Part shown: in pieces, positions 18,665 through 28,045 of the stretch
Position numbering within the stretch: the stretch's first letter is position 1
How the letters are laid out: every line of letters begins with the position of its first letter
The notes under the pieces: generated by a model
What the model saw: the letters and a program-made list of their open reading frames with translations, nothing else
Told to the model about the DNA's origin: nothing
The model's database searches: none
Source: UTCFX2 sp963788305
GTDB lineage: Bacteria; Chloroflexota; Anaerolineae; Anaerolineales; UBA4823
Reading direction: 5' to 3'
Assembly (NCBI GenBank): GCA_963788305.1
Contig: CAWBGK010000002.1
Coordinates: forward strand, 34,277-98,276
Length of the DNA: 64,000 bases
Position numbers and translations under genes: made by a program

Positions 18665-20110
18665 TTAACTCATGTGGTTATAAACATTCCACCCAAAGTA
18701 CTTTGTGAATGACTCATCTAAGATTGATGAGATATTGGATGGGTTTATCGCGACGTGATGCTCAAATCCATTGTTGCATATGTATGCAAGGAGCTTTTGC
18801 AGGTTCGGGATTCTGACGACTCCGTAACCACCGAATGTTTTCAAGGGGTCGTTTGTTAACTCTCCCTCGCCGATGTATGCAGAAATTTTCCCATTGAAAT
18901 CATCTGTGGAAACCCTGCAGTATGAAAAAGGCATCGCTTTAACCCTTCCTACGATGGTTCCGTAAGTGCTGTCTTTTCCAACAGTGCCTGCGATAATCGC
19001 CTGGTAATCCATGGTTGGGATATCTTCGGCAGAGATCGTTTCATCGACAAAAATGTCCTTTGGAAGATTCGAACAATGGAAGACAACTCCCATATCAGGT
19101 TCGTTGGAATAATTATTGTTCCAATCGACCAGTGCACTAGGTTTCCCAGAAGCTAAAACCATGGCATACATACCTACTACTCCTGCAATATCTGTCTCAC
19201 AGGCAGAAGGCATCAATCCGTTCGACATCATACTCATTAGAGTGCAAGGCACCACTCCATAAAATTCTTCCATGGCTGTCCAGCACTGCAAGGCGCTTGC
19301 ATCAAGGTTATTCTCTTCCATCCACGTGTCAATGACAGTACCCAGGCGCGCCATGCGGTCCAATGCTGCCTTGGGAATACCAGTGGTTTTCACATAGGAC
19401 AGCATTTCCTCCTTTTTTGCCTGAAACCTTGGATCTTCATCTTTTATTCGAATTGCTTTTCCGAACATTTCTGAAAGATCGATCGTTGTCGTTGAAATCC
19501 CACTCCGTTCCAGCAGTTTTTCGCTATAACGTACGGTGTTGAAATTGGTCGGTCGTGCTCCAATCGCACCCAACCTTGCCCTTCGAAGACCTTTTACAAC
19601 CTTACAAATACCCACAAAACGATTTAGATCGGCGAGAAAACTTTCGCTTTCAGGATCCATCGTGTGCATTGTTGTAAGAGTAAAACGAATGCCATACTGT
19701 GTGAGGTTGTTACAGCATGACATTTTTCCACAGAATGAATCTCGCCTGTCTGCAATCGTCATCTTTGACATATCATCAGGAAACGCATGGATAAGCACAG
19801 GAACATTTAAATCCGCCCAACGAAGTGCGTTTGCCACCGCGCGCTCATCGCCAAAATTAGGCAGCGTAACCAAAACGCCAACGATTTCATCCTTATGCAG
19901 CTTAAAAAGATCCGCGCATTTCTGCGAATCCGAGATCGACTCAATGCTTCCGTTCAGCGTATCATTTGGAGTTAATGCAATCGCTGTAATCCCCTGGCTT
20001 TCAAGAACTTTTAATATTGTTTTTCGACCACTCTCACAAAGATGATTCGGGAAAAATCCACGATTACCAACAATAACACCGAGTACAGGTTTCTTTTGAA
20101 GAATGTTCAT
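18665..20110 (-). CDS. L-fucose/L-arabinose isomerase-family protein
   Basis: 481 aa with a GGAG site before ATG. It belongs to the fucose-isomerase fold family (COG2407): N-terminal Rossmann-like domains with GVLVTLPNFGDERAVANAL and PVLIHAFPDD, a middle part ARLGAIGARPTNFNTVRYSE, a catalytic region CWTAMEEFYGVVPC with the metal-ligand Glu, and SACETDIAGVVGMYAM with a second acid. It interconverts an aldose and a ketose with a divalent metal. As the first gene of the operon with ribulokinase, it may make L-ribulose from L-arabinose, but L-fucose or D-arabinose remain possible. Transcription probably starts in the AT-rich gap upstream. Confidence 0.82.
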   Translation of the reverse strand: MNILQKKPVLGVIVGNRGFFPNHLCESGRKTILKVLESQGITAIALTPNDTLNGSIESISDSQKCADLFKLHKDEIVGVLVTLPNFGDERAVANALRWADLNVPVLIHAFPDDMSKMTIADRRDSFCGKMSCCNNLTQYGIRFTLTTMHTMDPESESFLADLNRFVGICKVVKGLRRARLGAIGARPTNFNTVRYSEKLLERSGISTTTIDLSEMFGKAIRIKDEDPRFQAKKEEMLSYVKTTGIPKAALDRMARLGTVIDTWMEENNLDASALQCWTAMEEFYGVVPCTLMSMMSNGLMPSACETDIAGVVGMYAMVLASGKPSALVDWNNNYSNEPDMGVVFHCSNLPKDIFVDETISAEDIPTMDYQAIIAGTVGKDSTYGTIVGRVKAMPFSYCRVSTDDFNGKISAYIGEGELTNDPLKTFGGYGVVRIPNLQKLLAYICNNGFEHHVAINPSNISSILDESFTKYFGWNVYNHMS

Positions 20111-20451
20111 TTTCTACTCCATTTCTAGATTGAATAATTTCAACTCGCATTTTTACATTAATTCTTAATGTTTAATTTTTTAAAATATTATGACTAAGAC
20201 TGCACTACTTATTATTCTTTTACAATCCCAAGATCGAATAAAAATTTATGATTACATCAGTTTTAATTCTTGATTGCAAACAAGACATTATTAAAATTAC
20301 GAGTTCAGAATTTCATTAAAACGCGAAATAAATATTTGTTACCGTGTCCGGGAACGTTATCATTCTATCACGATATTAAACGCATCACTAGAGAACCAGG
20401 TTATGTTTTATTCCCCTGAAATTGAACAAACCCTCCACTAGAAATTGCTTA
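20111..20451 (-). promoter_or_regulatory. AT-rich upstream region of the sugar operon with possible LacI-type operator
   Basis: This 340-base gap holds no gene I can support. It contains the AT-rich region expected for a promoter of the isomerase operon. At 20350-20362 GGGAACGTTATCA has the AACGTT core typical of LacI/GalR-family operators. No clear -35/-10 pair was chosen because several weak TATAAT-like matches compete. Confidence 0.3.
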
Positions 20452-20784
20452 TCAAACTCTGGGAATGCCGATTTCAATCATACCGGCATTGGTTCTTACC
20501 GGATAAGCTGGAATATCCACAATTGCTGGCAAGGAAAGTGCTTTTCCATCCCTGATATCGAACCTAGCCCCATGTCTCGGACACACAATCTCGAACCCTT
20601 CAAGCTCACCTTCACCAACCGGACCATCGTCATGGCTGCAGATATCTTCTATAGCGAATAATCTACCTGCAATCTCGAATAGGACAAGTGGAATGTTATC
20701 GATCTCAAAAAATAATCTTTCACCTGGTGTGAAATTATCCTGTTGAACAACTGGAATAAATTCACAATTTCCAGAGTCCCGCAT
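20452..20784 (-). CDS. Rieske-type [2Fe-2S] ferredoxin
   Basis: About 110 aa from ATG 20784; a TTG at 20832 overlapping sufU would add 16 residues. The Rieske cluster ligands are complete: ICSHDDGPVGEGEL and VCPRHGARFD, i.e. CxH...CxxH, and the protein ends in a typical beta-strand (PAYPVRTNAGMIEIGI). Such small soluble ferredoxins accompany SUF operons in several phyla and are expected to pass electrons in cluster assembly or to an oxygenase-like partner. It is the last gene of the suf operon, directly behind sufU. Cytoplasmic. Confidence 0.88.
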   Translation of the reverse strand: MRDSGNCEFIPVVQQDNFTPGERLFFEIDNIPLVLFEIAGRLFAIEDICSHDDGPVGEGELEGFEIVCPRHGARFDIRDGKALSLPAIVDIPAYPVRTNAGMIEIGIPRV

Positions 20785-20824
20785 TGAATAATTAAACACG
20801 TAAATCTCTCGCCACTTAATTGAA

Positions 20825-21220
20825 TCAGTCAACTAAATCGTCGCTGGCTTCTCCCAAACCATAAATCCCCGCCTTCAAGACTTTTAGCGACAGCAAAGCG
20901 CATTTAAGACGAACTGGACCCAGCTCCAAGCCTAATAATTCTAGCAGATCATCTTTTGATAATTGCTTGACTTCTTCGACCGTTTTATTGATAACAGAAT
21001 CTAACAATAGATCCGCAGATGCTTGTGAAATTGCACATCCATGACCTTCAAAGACAGCCTCGTTGATCCGATTGCTCGAGTCTACTCGCAGTTCAATTCG
21101 AATATGATCCCCACAAAGCGGATTATCGTCTTCGAAGGCGATGTCGTGCGGAACTAGATTTCCGCGATGTTGAGGATTTTTATAACGATCAATAATTATT
21201 TCTCGATACAGGTCATCCAT
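20825..21220 (-). CDS. sufU: SufU iron-sulfur assembly / sulfur-relay protein
   Basis: About 131 aa from ATG 21220; an ATG at 21253 overlapping sufS is also possible. The IscU/SufU fold is marked by DRYKNPQHRGN, the first ligand in NPLCGDHI with the conserved Asp, GHGCAISQASADLL and the last Cys in RLKCALLSLKVL. The insertion typical of SufU before the last cysteine (KQLSKDDLLELLGLEL region) supports SufU over IscU. SufU accepts persulfide sulfur from SufS and passes it to the SufBCD scaffold. The gene follows sufS directly. Confidence 0.92.
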   Translation of the reverse strand: MDDLYREIIIDRYKNPQHRGNLVPHDIAFEDDNPLCGDHIRIELRVDSSNRINEAVFEGHGCAISQASADLLLDSVINKTVEEVKQLSKDDLLELLGLELGPVRLKCALLSLKVLKAGIYGLGEASDDLVD

Positions 21221-21233
21221 AAAAATTACTTTC

Positions 21234-22485
21234 TTATATTCTAAAGAATTCACGAACCTTGTACAGTGATTCGGCTAGCTGATCAACTTCTTCTTTTGTG
21301 GAATATAGATAAAAACTAGCCCTGGCAGTTGCGGGTAATCCATATTTCTCATGAAGGGGCATCGCACAGTGGTGTCCTGCGCGAATTGCAATCCCAGATC
21401 GATCTAAGACTTGAGAGATATCATGAGGATGGATCCCAGATAGCGTAAAAGAGACTACACCGCCGCGGTACTCGGCTTTTGGACCAATGATTTGAACACC
21501 TGGTATTTCTTCAAGCCGTTCCATAGCATAAGCCACGATCCATTTTTCATGGTCAGCAATCGCTTGCATGCCAATCACATTTAAGTAATCAATTGCAGCA
21601 TTGAAACCAATACCTTCAGCAATCGCTGGCGTTCCAGCTTCGAACTTATAAGGCAGCTCGTTTGGTGCAAAAGACCTCAAATGGACTCGTTTGATCATAT
21701 CTCCACCACCTAAGAATGGTGGCATTGCATCCAGCAGTTCTCTCTTCCCGTATAATACTCCAATTCCGGTCGGACCGCACATCTTGTGAGCGGAGAAAGC
21801 TATAAAATCTGCATCCAGTTCTTTGACGTCGACCGGCAAGTGCGGTACTGATTGTGCTGCATCTACAAGCGTTATGGCTCCAGCCTGATGCGCCAGGTGA
21901 ATAATTTCCCTGGCTGGATTAATCGTCCCAAGGACGTTAGACATATGGGTAAATGCAACAAGCTTTGGTTTAAGCTCAAGCAATTTATTATAATGGTCGA
22001 AATCCAGCAAACCATCTTCGCCGACAGGGATAAATTCCAAACGCAGATCTATCTCTGATCCAAGGATGTGCCATGGAACTAAATTTGAATGGTGTTCCAT
22101 TTCTGTGAGTATGACGACATCGCCTGGCTTGAGAAATTTTCTCCCCCACGAATATGCAACAAGATTTATTGATTCTGTTGTGTTTCTGGTAAAGATCACC
22201 TCTCTTGATGAGGCGGCATTGATAAAGCTTGCAACTTTTTTTCTTGCTAACTCGTAACCTGCAGTCAATTCCTCGGCGAGCACATGAATCCCTCGATGGA
22301 TATTTGCATTGGTCATCTCTGTAAAAATGATCCATGGAATCGATCACAACCTGGGGTTTTTGGCTCGTGGCAGTTGAGTCCAGATAGACCAGTTTGATTC
22401 CAGGGTGGACATCACGATTCAAGATTGGAAAATCCGAGCGAATTCGATTTATATCAAAGGATTGTTCTGGTTTGTGATCCATCAT
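21234..22485 (-). CDS. sufS: Cysteine desulfurase SufS, frameshifted
   Basis: About 417 aa after bridging a frameshift near 22320 (between VVIDSMDHFYR and MTNANIHRGIHVL). The group II desulfurase has the N-terminal YLDSTATSQKP, the PLP-binding Asp/His region TLVDAAQSVPHLPVDV, the PLP lysine in FIAFSAHKMCGPTGIG, and the sulfur-accepting Cys in IRAGHHCAMPLHEKYG. It takes sulfur from cysteine as an enzyme persulfide and hands it to SufU. The single break inside a highly conserved gene argues for a sequencing indel. It sits between the unknown 22525-22857 gene and sufU. Confidence 0.93.
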
Positions 22486-22524
22486 GTTTTTTTTCGCCGA
22501 ATAATCTTTAAGTAAATTCCAACG

Positions 22525-22857
22525 TTATTCTTCGTCTTCCGACTCGGAAGAAGCAGGTGGTTGGACTACACGACCACCTGTTGGTCGTTTCCGTCTGCGG
22601 CGAAGCGGTTTTCTGAGATTATTTGAACCTTTAGGACACCAAAGCACATGATCTGGGACCATCCAGCCGTCGGTCAAGTAGACATTTTCTTGAAACTGGA
22701 CAGCAATCAATTTCATATCCACCTGAACTATAGTCCCGACAAGCCAATCCCGAATTCGCTCGCCTTGTCTGTCGTGATCGCAAAAGACCTCGATTAAATC
22801 ACCCACTCGAAAGTTTTCATCTCGATCGGGAGCTGTGGAAAAATATAGACTAGACAA
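22525..22857 (-). CDS. Unknown small protein embedded in the suf operon
   Basis: About 110 aa. A TTG at 22857 lies at good distance from a GGAGG site; a TTG four codons upstream overlaps that site and is less likely. A beta-rich core is suggested by NFRVGDLIEVFCDHD, WLVGTIVQVDMKLIAVQF and DGWMVPDHVLWCP, reminiscent of SH3/KOW-like barrels. The tail is strongly basic (LRRRRKR), then Pro/Ser-rich and finally acidic (SESEDEE). I do not recognise the family. The position between sufD and sufS, in the same orientation, suggests a link to cluster assembly or to nucleic acids, but nothing shows this directly. Confidence 0.7.
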   Translation of the reverse strand: MSSLYFSTAPDRDENFRVGDLIEVFCDHDRQGERIRDWLVGTIVQVDMKLIAVQFQENVYLTDGWMVPDHVLWCPKGSNNLRKPLRRRRKRPTGGRVVQPPASSESEDEE

Positions 22858-22900
22858 ATTATCCTCCAAAATGATTCCGAAAAGTATTCAAAATAATTAT

Positions 22901-24262
22901 TTATCCCATTTTCGCTTCGATAGCGTTTTGAAATCGAGAGCGAACTCCTTCGAATGGGATTCGCTGCATAATAGGATCAAAAAAACCTTCCACGATCAAG
23001 CGTTCTGCGTCACTATACGAGATACCCCGGCTGCGAGCATAGAATATTTGATCCTGATCAATTTTACCTACTGTAGCCCCGTGCGTGCAGCGCACATCGT
23101 CAGCCAGGATCTCCAATCCGGGAATGGAATCCGCCCGGGCTTCCCGGCTCAGCACAAGGTTTCGATTTGCCTGATATCCGTCTGTCTTCTGGGCGCCAGG
23201 GGCAACATAAATCATCCCCTGCCAGACTGATCGACTTTTATCTCGGAGTGCACCTTTAAAGAGCAGGTCACTTGTTGTATTTTTCGCCAGATGGTTTTGT
23301 TGAGTATCGTGATCGAAATGCTGGCTACCGCTCGAAAAATAAAATCCAGACATCCGACCGGTAGCTCCCTGGCCTACAAGCTCGATTTCGGAGAAGTTTT
23401 TTGTCAGCCGGCTCCCGATGGCGCCAAAAATCCAATCCAAATTTCCGTCTTTCTCCACCCTTACCCTCTCATGGCTGAAATTCCAGACATGTTCGCCCCA
23501 AGATTGGAGCTCTACAAAACGTAAATTAGCCCGCTCTCCAACATGAATTTCTACAACCCCAGCGTGCATTGTATGCCCATTCGGTTCAGTTGGAGATGCT
23601 GTCTCATGAACATAAGTCAAGGAAGAATCGTCGTCTAACCAGACAAGGATATGGGTCAAGTACGCCAGATTTATCCCAGGACCCCAAAGCATGCTGTGCA
23701 AAGGCAGCTCGAGCTGAAGGTTTTTCGGAACATAAATCAATAAACCCAGATCAGCATATGCACTTGCCAAAGCTGCGAACTTACCTTCAGATGGCTGGAC
23801 AATTTTTCCAAGAATTTTTTCTAGAATCTGTGGATGTTCGGTTTGTGCTGTCTTAATATCTGTGAAGATAACCCCATTTTGGGCTAAATTTTGATCCAAA
23901 TCAATCCTTGTTTGGTTAGCCGTTAGGATAATCTGACCACCATGTTTGTCACCAGTTAAAGGTTCCAGCAAAGCCTTTGGAGGTTCGGAAAGCTGCTCTT
24001 TGCTCCGATCAAGCTCAATGGGTAGAATAAAATTTTCTGCAGGCAAACCTCGCAGATCCGTCCTGCGCCAGGGTTCGTCTTTCACTGTGGGCATGCGGAG
24101 CTCATTGTATGTAGAAAATGCGTTATTGCGGTAGTCTCTGATAAAAATAGGAGTACCATTACTATCTGCAGGGTTTGGTGGCAGCCTTTCAGCAAACGCA
24201 AATTCCTTGCGTTCTGAATGAACTCTTTCTCCAGATCTTGATATGACGACTCGTTCTTTCAT
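22901..24262 (-). CDS. sufD: Fe-S cluster scaffold protein SufD
   Basis: 453 aa, SufB/SufD beta-helix family. Key text: WRRTDLRGLP near the N-terminus, TMHAGVVEIHVGERANLRFVE, ESQ-type beta-helix turns, YFSSGSQHFDHDTQQNH, SDLLFKGALRDKSRSVWQG and RADSIPGLEILADDVRCTHGATVG, which holds the conserved His and Cys. SufD forms the SufBC2D complex with SufB and SufC and is needed for iron delivery. It follows sufB by 13 bases. Length fits the family. Confidence 0.95.
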   Translation of the reverse strand: MKERVVISRSGERVHSERKEFAFAERLPPNPADSNGTPIFIRDYRNNAFSTYNELRMPTVKDEPWRRTDLRGLPAENFILPIELDRSKEQLSEPPKALLEPLTGDKHGGQIILTANQTRIDLDQNLAQNGVIFTDIKTAQTEHPQILEKILGKIVQPSEGKFAALASAYADLGLLIYVPKNLQLELPLHSMLWGPGINLAYLTHILVWLDDDSSLTYVHETASPTEPNGHTMHAGVVEIHVGERANLRFVELQSWGEHVWNFSHERVRVEKDGNLDWIFGAIGSRLTKNFSEIELVGQGATGRMSGFYFSSGSQHFDHDTQQNHLAKNTTSDLLFKGALRDKSRSVWQGMIYVAPGAQKTDGYQANRNLVLSREARADSIPGLEILADDVRCTHGATVGKIDQDQIFYARSRGISYSDAERLIVEGFFDPIMQRIPFEGVRSRFQNAIEAKMG

Positions 24263-24275
24263 CTTCGCTATGCCT

Positions 24276-25682
24276 CTATCCGATCGATCCTTCCATTTGA
24301 AGTTGAATCAACCGGTTCATTTCAATTGCGTATTCCATTGGGAGTTCCTTTACAAGAGGTTCGATGAAACCTGATACAACCATTGTGGTCGCCTCATCTT
24401 TACTCAAACCCCGGCTCATCAAATAAAAAAGCTGCTCATCACCTATCTTGGAGACTGAGGCTTCATGACCAACAGAAACATCTTCTTCATCAATTTCAAT
24501 ATATGGATAGGTATCAGATCGAGCCTTTTCGTCCAAGAGCAGTGCGTCGCAAACTACATTCGACTTGACATCATACGCACCTTTGTAAACCTTCAGCAAT
24601 CCTCTATATGAAGACCTCCCGCTGCCTCGGCTTATTGATTTTGAAGTGATCTTGCTGCTGGTATGGGGAGCAAAATGGATCGCTTTACCCCCGGCATCTT
24701 GATGCTGTCCAGGTCCGGCAAACGCCATCGACAATATTTCGCCATGTGCTTTGGGACCTAGTAAATATGTGGAGGGGTATTTCATCGTCAATTTGGAACC
24801 CAGATTTGCATCCACCCATTCCATTGTCGCGCCTTCATAAACCAAAGCACGCTGGGTGACCAGATTATACACATTTGTTGACCAGTTCTGTATTGTTGTA
24901 TACCGGACACGCGCATGAGGTCTCACAACAATTTCAATCACACCAGAATGAAGTAAATCGGTCGTATATGTTGGGGCCGTGCAGCCTTCAACATAGTGAA
25001 CCTGCGAGCCCTCATCAGCTATGATCAGTGTACGCTCGAATTGACCAATATTCGCGATATTCAGACGAAAATATGCCTGTAGTGGAAGGTCAACCTTGAT
25101 TCCCTTCGGAATATATATAAAAGAACCACCGGACCACACGGATCCGTTCAAGGCGGCAAATTTGTTGTCCTCTATTGGAATAACGGTCCCAAAATATTGC
25201 TTGAAGAGGTCTGGATGCTTGCGAAGTCCATCTTCGATGCTTAAGAATATCACACCTAATTTTTCGAGGTGATCTTGCACCCGGTGATAGACCATTTCGA
25301 ACTCATATTGAGCTCCAACTCCTGCCAGAAATTTACGTTCTGCTTCAGGAATACCCAGCTTGTCGAAAGTATTCTTGATCGTCTCCGGTACATCATCCCA
25401 CGATTGGCTTTCTGAATCCGATGGTTTCACATAATAATAAATATCTTCCAGATTCAGATTTGTGAGATCGCCTCCCCAGGCTGGCATTGGACGTTTTTGG
25501 AAATGATCAAGGGCTTTTAATCGAAATTCGAGCATCCATTCGGGTTCACCCTTCATTTCAGAAATCTGCTCGACGATACTTCGATCCAACCCCTTGCGAC
25601 TCTTAAAGACATAGGTGTCGGGGTCATTAAAACCATACTTATAATCGCCAATATCCTCTAAAATCTGGGAATCGCTTGACAT
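24276..25682 (-). CDS. sufB: Fe-S cluster scaffold protein SufB
   Basis: 468 aa with GGAGG before ATG. Standard SufB landmarks are present: EPEWMLEFRLKAL, SGGSFIYIPKGIKVDLPLQAYFR, EGCTAPTYTTDLLHSGVIEI, MEWVDANLGSKLTMKYPS, and the C-terminal KSNVVCDALLLDEKARSDTYP containing the conserved Cys and Glu, then HEASVSKIGDEQLFYLMSRG. SufB is the main site of cluster assembly in SufBC2D. The gene is intact, in contrast to many neighbours. Confidence 0.96.
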   Translation of the reverse strand: MSSDSQILEDIGDYKYGFNDPDTYVFKSRKGLDRSIVEQISEMKGEPEWMLEFRLKALDHFQKRPMPAWGGDLTNLNLEDIYYYVKPSDSESQSWDDVPETIKNTFDKLGIPEAERKFLAGVGAQYEFEMVYHRVQDHLEKLGVIFLSIEDGLRKHPDLFKQYFGTVIPIEDNKFAALNGSVWSGGSFIYIPKGIKVDLPLQAYFRLNIANIGQFERTLIIADEGSQVHYVEGCTAPTYTTDLLHSGVIEIVVRPHARVRYTTIQNWSTNVYNLVTQRALVYEGATMEWVDANLGSKLTMKYPSTYLLGPKAHGEILSMAFAGPGQHQDAGGKAIHFAPHTSSKITSKSISRGSGRSSYRGLLKVYKGAYDVKSNVVCDALLLDEKARSDTYPYIEIDEEDVSVGHEASVSKIGDEQLFYLMSRGLSKDEATTMVVSGFIEPLVKELPMEYAIEMNRLIQLQMEGSIG

Positions 25683-25699
25683 TCATACCTCCACGTAAA

Positions 25700-25739
25700 C
25701 CCCATCCCTAGAAAACAATAGGTGATTGTGAGGATGGGG
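25700..25739 (-). other. mRNA hairpin between sufC and sufB
   Basis: CCCCATCC and GGATGGGG form an 8-bp GC-rich stem directly after the sufC stop, and an inner ACAAT/ATTGT pairing extends it. No T run follows, so it is more likely a processing or stability element in the operon mRNA than a terminator. Confidence 0.5.
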
Positions 25740-25748
25740 GCGATTAGT

Positions 25749-26525
25749 TTAAGTCGGGATGGTTGCCCCATCACGTTCACGCAACCAATCATAACCATGC
25801 TCTTCCAAATGAAGCGCCAGTTCAGCTCCACCAGATTCCACAATCCTCCCATCCAGCATGATGTGGACAAATTCTGGTTTGATATAGTTCAAGATTCTTT
25901 GGTAATGCGTAATCACCAAAACGCCCATCTCTGGACCTCTGAGTGCATTTACACCTTCAGATACAATTCGAAGGGCATCGATGTCAAGACCCGAGTCCGT
26001 CTCATCCATTACTGCGATCTCGGGTTGCAAAGCTGCCATCTGCAGGACTTCTGCGCGTTTCTTCTCACCCCCAGAAAAACCCTCATTTAGATATCGTCCC
26101 GCGAAAGCATGGTCCATCTTCAATAAATCCATCCGCTCCTTCAATAATTTTCGGAATTCAGGGATTGAAATTCCTTTATCTTCGGGATTGATCGCTTTTC
26201 GGCGAGCATTGATGGCCGCTCTTAAAAAATTGGCAACAGATACACCCGGGATCGCCACCGGGTATTGAAACGCAAGGAATACACCTAAATGAGATCTCTG
26301 ATCAGGTTCCAATTCAAGAATATTTTGCTGTTTAAAGATAACTTCGCCTTGAGTGACAGAATATCCTGGATGACCCATCAGCGTATAAGCAAGGGTAGAT
26401 TTCCCAGTTCCATTAGGTCCCATAAGCGCATGGACTTCCCCCTGTTTAACGACCAGGTTCACACCTTTCAGGATCTCACGATTATCAATACTTACATGTA
26501 AATTTCGAATTTCAAGCTCAGACAT
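25749..26525 (-). CDS. sufC: SUF system ATPase SufC
   Basis: 258 aa from ATG 26525, which has AAGGAG upstream; longer readings are not needed. ABC ATPase motifs are ALMGPNGTGKSTLAY (Walker A), a Q-loop in VFLAFQYPVAIPGVS, the signature LNEGFSGGEKKRAEVLQM and AVMDETDSGLDIDAL (Walker B and D-loop). The FSGGEKKR form and size are specific for SufC. It powers conformational change in SufBC2D. It is the first gene of the operon, read from the promoter at 26635-26663. Confidence 0.96.
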   Translation of the reverse strand: MSELEIRNLHVSIDNREILKGVNLVVKQGEVHALMGPNGTGKSTLAYTLMGHPGYSVTQGEVIFKQQNILELEPDQRSHLGVFLAFQYPVAIPGVSVANFLRAAINARRKAINPEDKGISIPEFRKLLKERMDLLKMDHAFAGRYLNEGFSGGEKKRAEVLQMAALQPEIAVMDETDSGLDIDALRIVSEGVNALRGPEMGVLVITHYQRILNYIKPEFVHIMLDGRIVESGGAELALHLEEHGYDWLRERDGATIPT

Positions 26526-26634
26526 CCAGCTTCTCCTTGCATTTTGAAAATACTCACAATTCGCTATAACGATCAGGTAATAACGTTCAAAAATTCTAGG
26601 GTAAACGTGGTATTTAAGTCTTGGATTAGCCGGA

Positions 26635-26663
26635 ATTATAGCAGAAAAATGGTTTTCAGTCAA
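26635..26663 (-). promoter_or_regulatory. Sigma-70-type promoter of the suf operon
   Basis: On the minus strand TTGACT and TATAAT are separated by exactly 17 bp. The transcript would have a leader of about 105 bases before sufC. Confidence 0.75.
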
Positions 26664-26695
26664 TAATATTTCTGATAATAATCTTAATTATTGAC
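26659..26695. promoter_or_regulatory. Inverted repeat between divergent suf promoters, candidate SufR operator
   Basis: GTCAATAAT (26659-26667) and ATTATTGAC (26687-26695) are perfect inverted copies, 19 bp apart. Each copy covers the -35 box of one of the two divergent promoters, so one bound dimer or two dimers could block both. Confidence 0.5.
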
Positions 26696-26719
26696 AAAAA
26701 TATTTTGACATGCTATACT
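26691..26719 (+). promoter_or_regulatory. Sigma-70-type promoter of sufR
   Basis: TTGACA (26691-26696) and TATACT (26714-26719) are separated by 17 bp, a near-consensus promoter. It is a mirror image of the suf operon promoter and shares the inverted repeat with it. Confidence 0.75.
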
Positions 26720-26764
26720 CACATCTAGGTGGCAGAGATTCTTCCTTTATACAGGACAATCATA

Positions 26765-27433
26765 ATGGTAGAAGAAAACGAATACAAAACATCTAGAGAT
26801 CGAGTTTTACAGACATTGCTAGCACGGGAAAAATGCACGATCAACGAGCTGGCGGAAGCCGTCGAACTCAACCCAATTTCCATTCGTCACCATATCGTTA
26901 AGCTTGGAAGCAGAAGGTTTGGTCAAATCGGAAGAAGAACGTCATGGTGTAGGCCGGCCGCGCAGAACCTATTCACTCACCGAAAGAGGTCACGAACAAT
27001 TTCCGACCCGTTATATTCGGTTGACGCTTACGGTTGCTTGAACAATTGAAAGAGAATGCGACACCCGCATTTATTCATACACTCTTCACCCAGATGGCGG
27101 AGGCGATGGCTTCCTCTTACCAGCACGAAGTTCAGGATCTTTCCATTGAGAAAGCGATTGATCATCGTCCATCGTCTGCTTGCATTAGAAGGATTCCATG
27201 TAGAAATCGAGAAAGAAGGTAGTAATTATTTAATTCGAGAATCTAGCTGCCCATATTTTCATATTGGTCAAACCCATCCCGAAGTTTGTTCCGTGGATCA
27301 AACTCTTATTTCTATTCTTCTCAATATCCCGGCTCAGAAAATCCAATGCTTGCTGCATGGTGATTCGGCTTGTACTTATGTAATCCCAAGCAATCTCATC
27401 CCAGAATCTGAGCTTTCTACCTTTGGTTTATGA
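26765..27433 (+). CDS. sufR: SufR-like Fe-S-dependent transcriptional regulator, several frameshifts
   Basis: About 222 aa when frameshifts near 26905, 27030 and 27165 are bridged. ATG 26765 has AGGAC upstream; a GTG at 26729 is an unlikely start. The N-terminal winged helix reads VLQTLLAREKCTINELAEAVELNPISIRHH, followed in the next frame by EERHGVGRPRRTYSLTERG. The C-terminal domain has four cysteines (SSCPYFHIGQ, EVCSVD, QCLLHGDSACTYVI) spaced C-12-C-19-C-7-C, consistent with a cluster-binding sensor of the SufR/DtxR-like family. It likely represses the divergent suf operon and itself. With three breaks it could be a pseudogene, but promoter and domains are intact. Confidence 0.78.
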
Positions 27434-27470
27434 ACCAATGAATTTCTTTTATTGATAGGAGCGAACCTTA

Positions 27471-27828
27471 ATGACAGACGAACGAAAATAATCCAACTTC
27501 AAACCCGGCGGTTTGGGACCTTGAAAATACCCATCCCGAGATTGTTGCGGGCGTCAAAGAAAAAATCCGCGAAGTTGTTGATCCTGAAATTGGTCTTGAC
27601 ATCGTCGCATTGGGCTTGATTCGCAATATCAGGATCGACGAAGGCGGCGTGAACCTGAACATGATTTTAACAACTCCATTTTGTCCGTATGGTCCAGCGA
27701 TGATCGAAATGACAAAGCAAAAAGCCGAAGAAGCATTTGAATTACCAGTCCGAGTTGAGCTGGGGCTCGAGATGTGGGATTTTTCTATGATGGAGGAAGG
27801 TGCAATGCCTGAGTGGGGTATGTGGTAA
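27471..27828 (+). CDS. SufT-like MIP18/DUF59 metal-sulfur cluster assembly factor, frameshifted
   Basis: About 118 aa; ATG 27471 follows AGGAGCGAA, and a frameshift near 27488 lies inside the first ten codons. The DUF59 core is plain: VKEKIREVVDPEIGLDIVALGLIRNI, then MILTTPFCPYGPAMIEM with the conserved reactive Cys. An acidic, Met/Trp-rich tail follows. Proteins of this class help target or mature Fe-S clusters. Placement right after sufR and divergent from sufCBDSU fits this role. Confidence 0.85.
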
Positions 27829-28045
27829 TTGCTGGGGGATATTTTCTACAAGCTTTCAAATTCGTAAGCCTTCATTTCTTATAACCGAAAGCTGTAAGGC
27901 TCTCGGTAAAATCTCGTCATTCCTATCCGATAATGGAATCATATATTCGGTTCCGATTCTGATCGTATTTGTCATGATAGATTTATCTATTCCGCCCCGT
28001 TTACAAATCTGCGAAGGATATCTTCACAAGAAAGGTACCGGTGCA

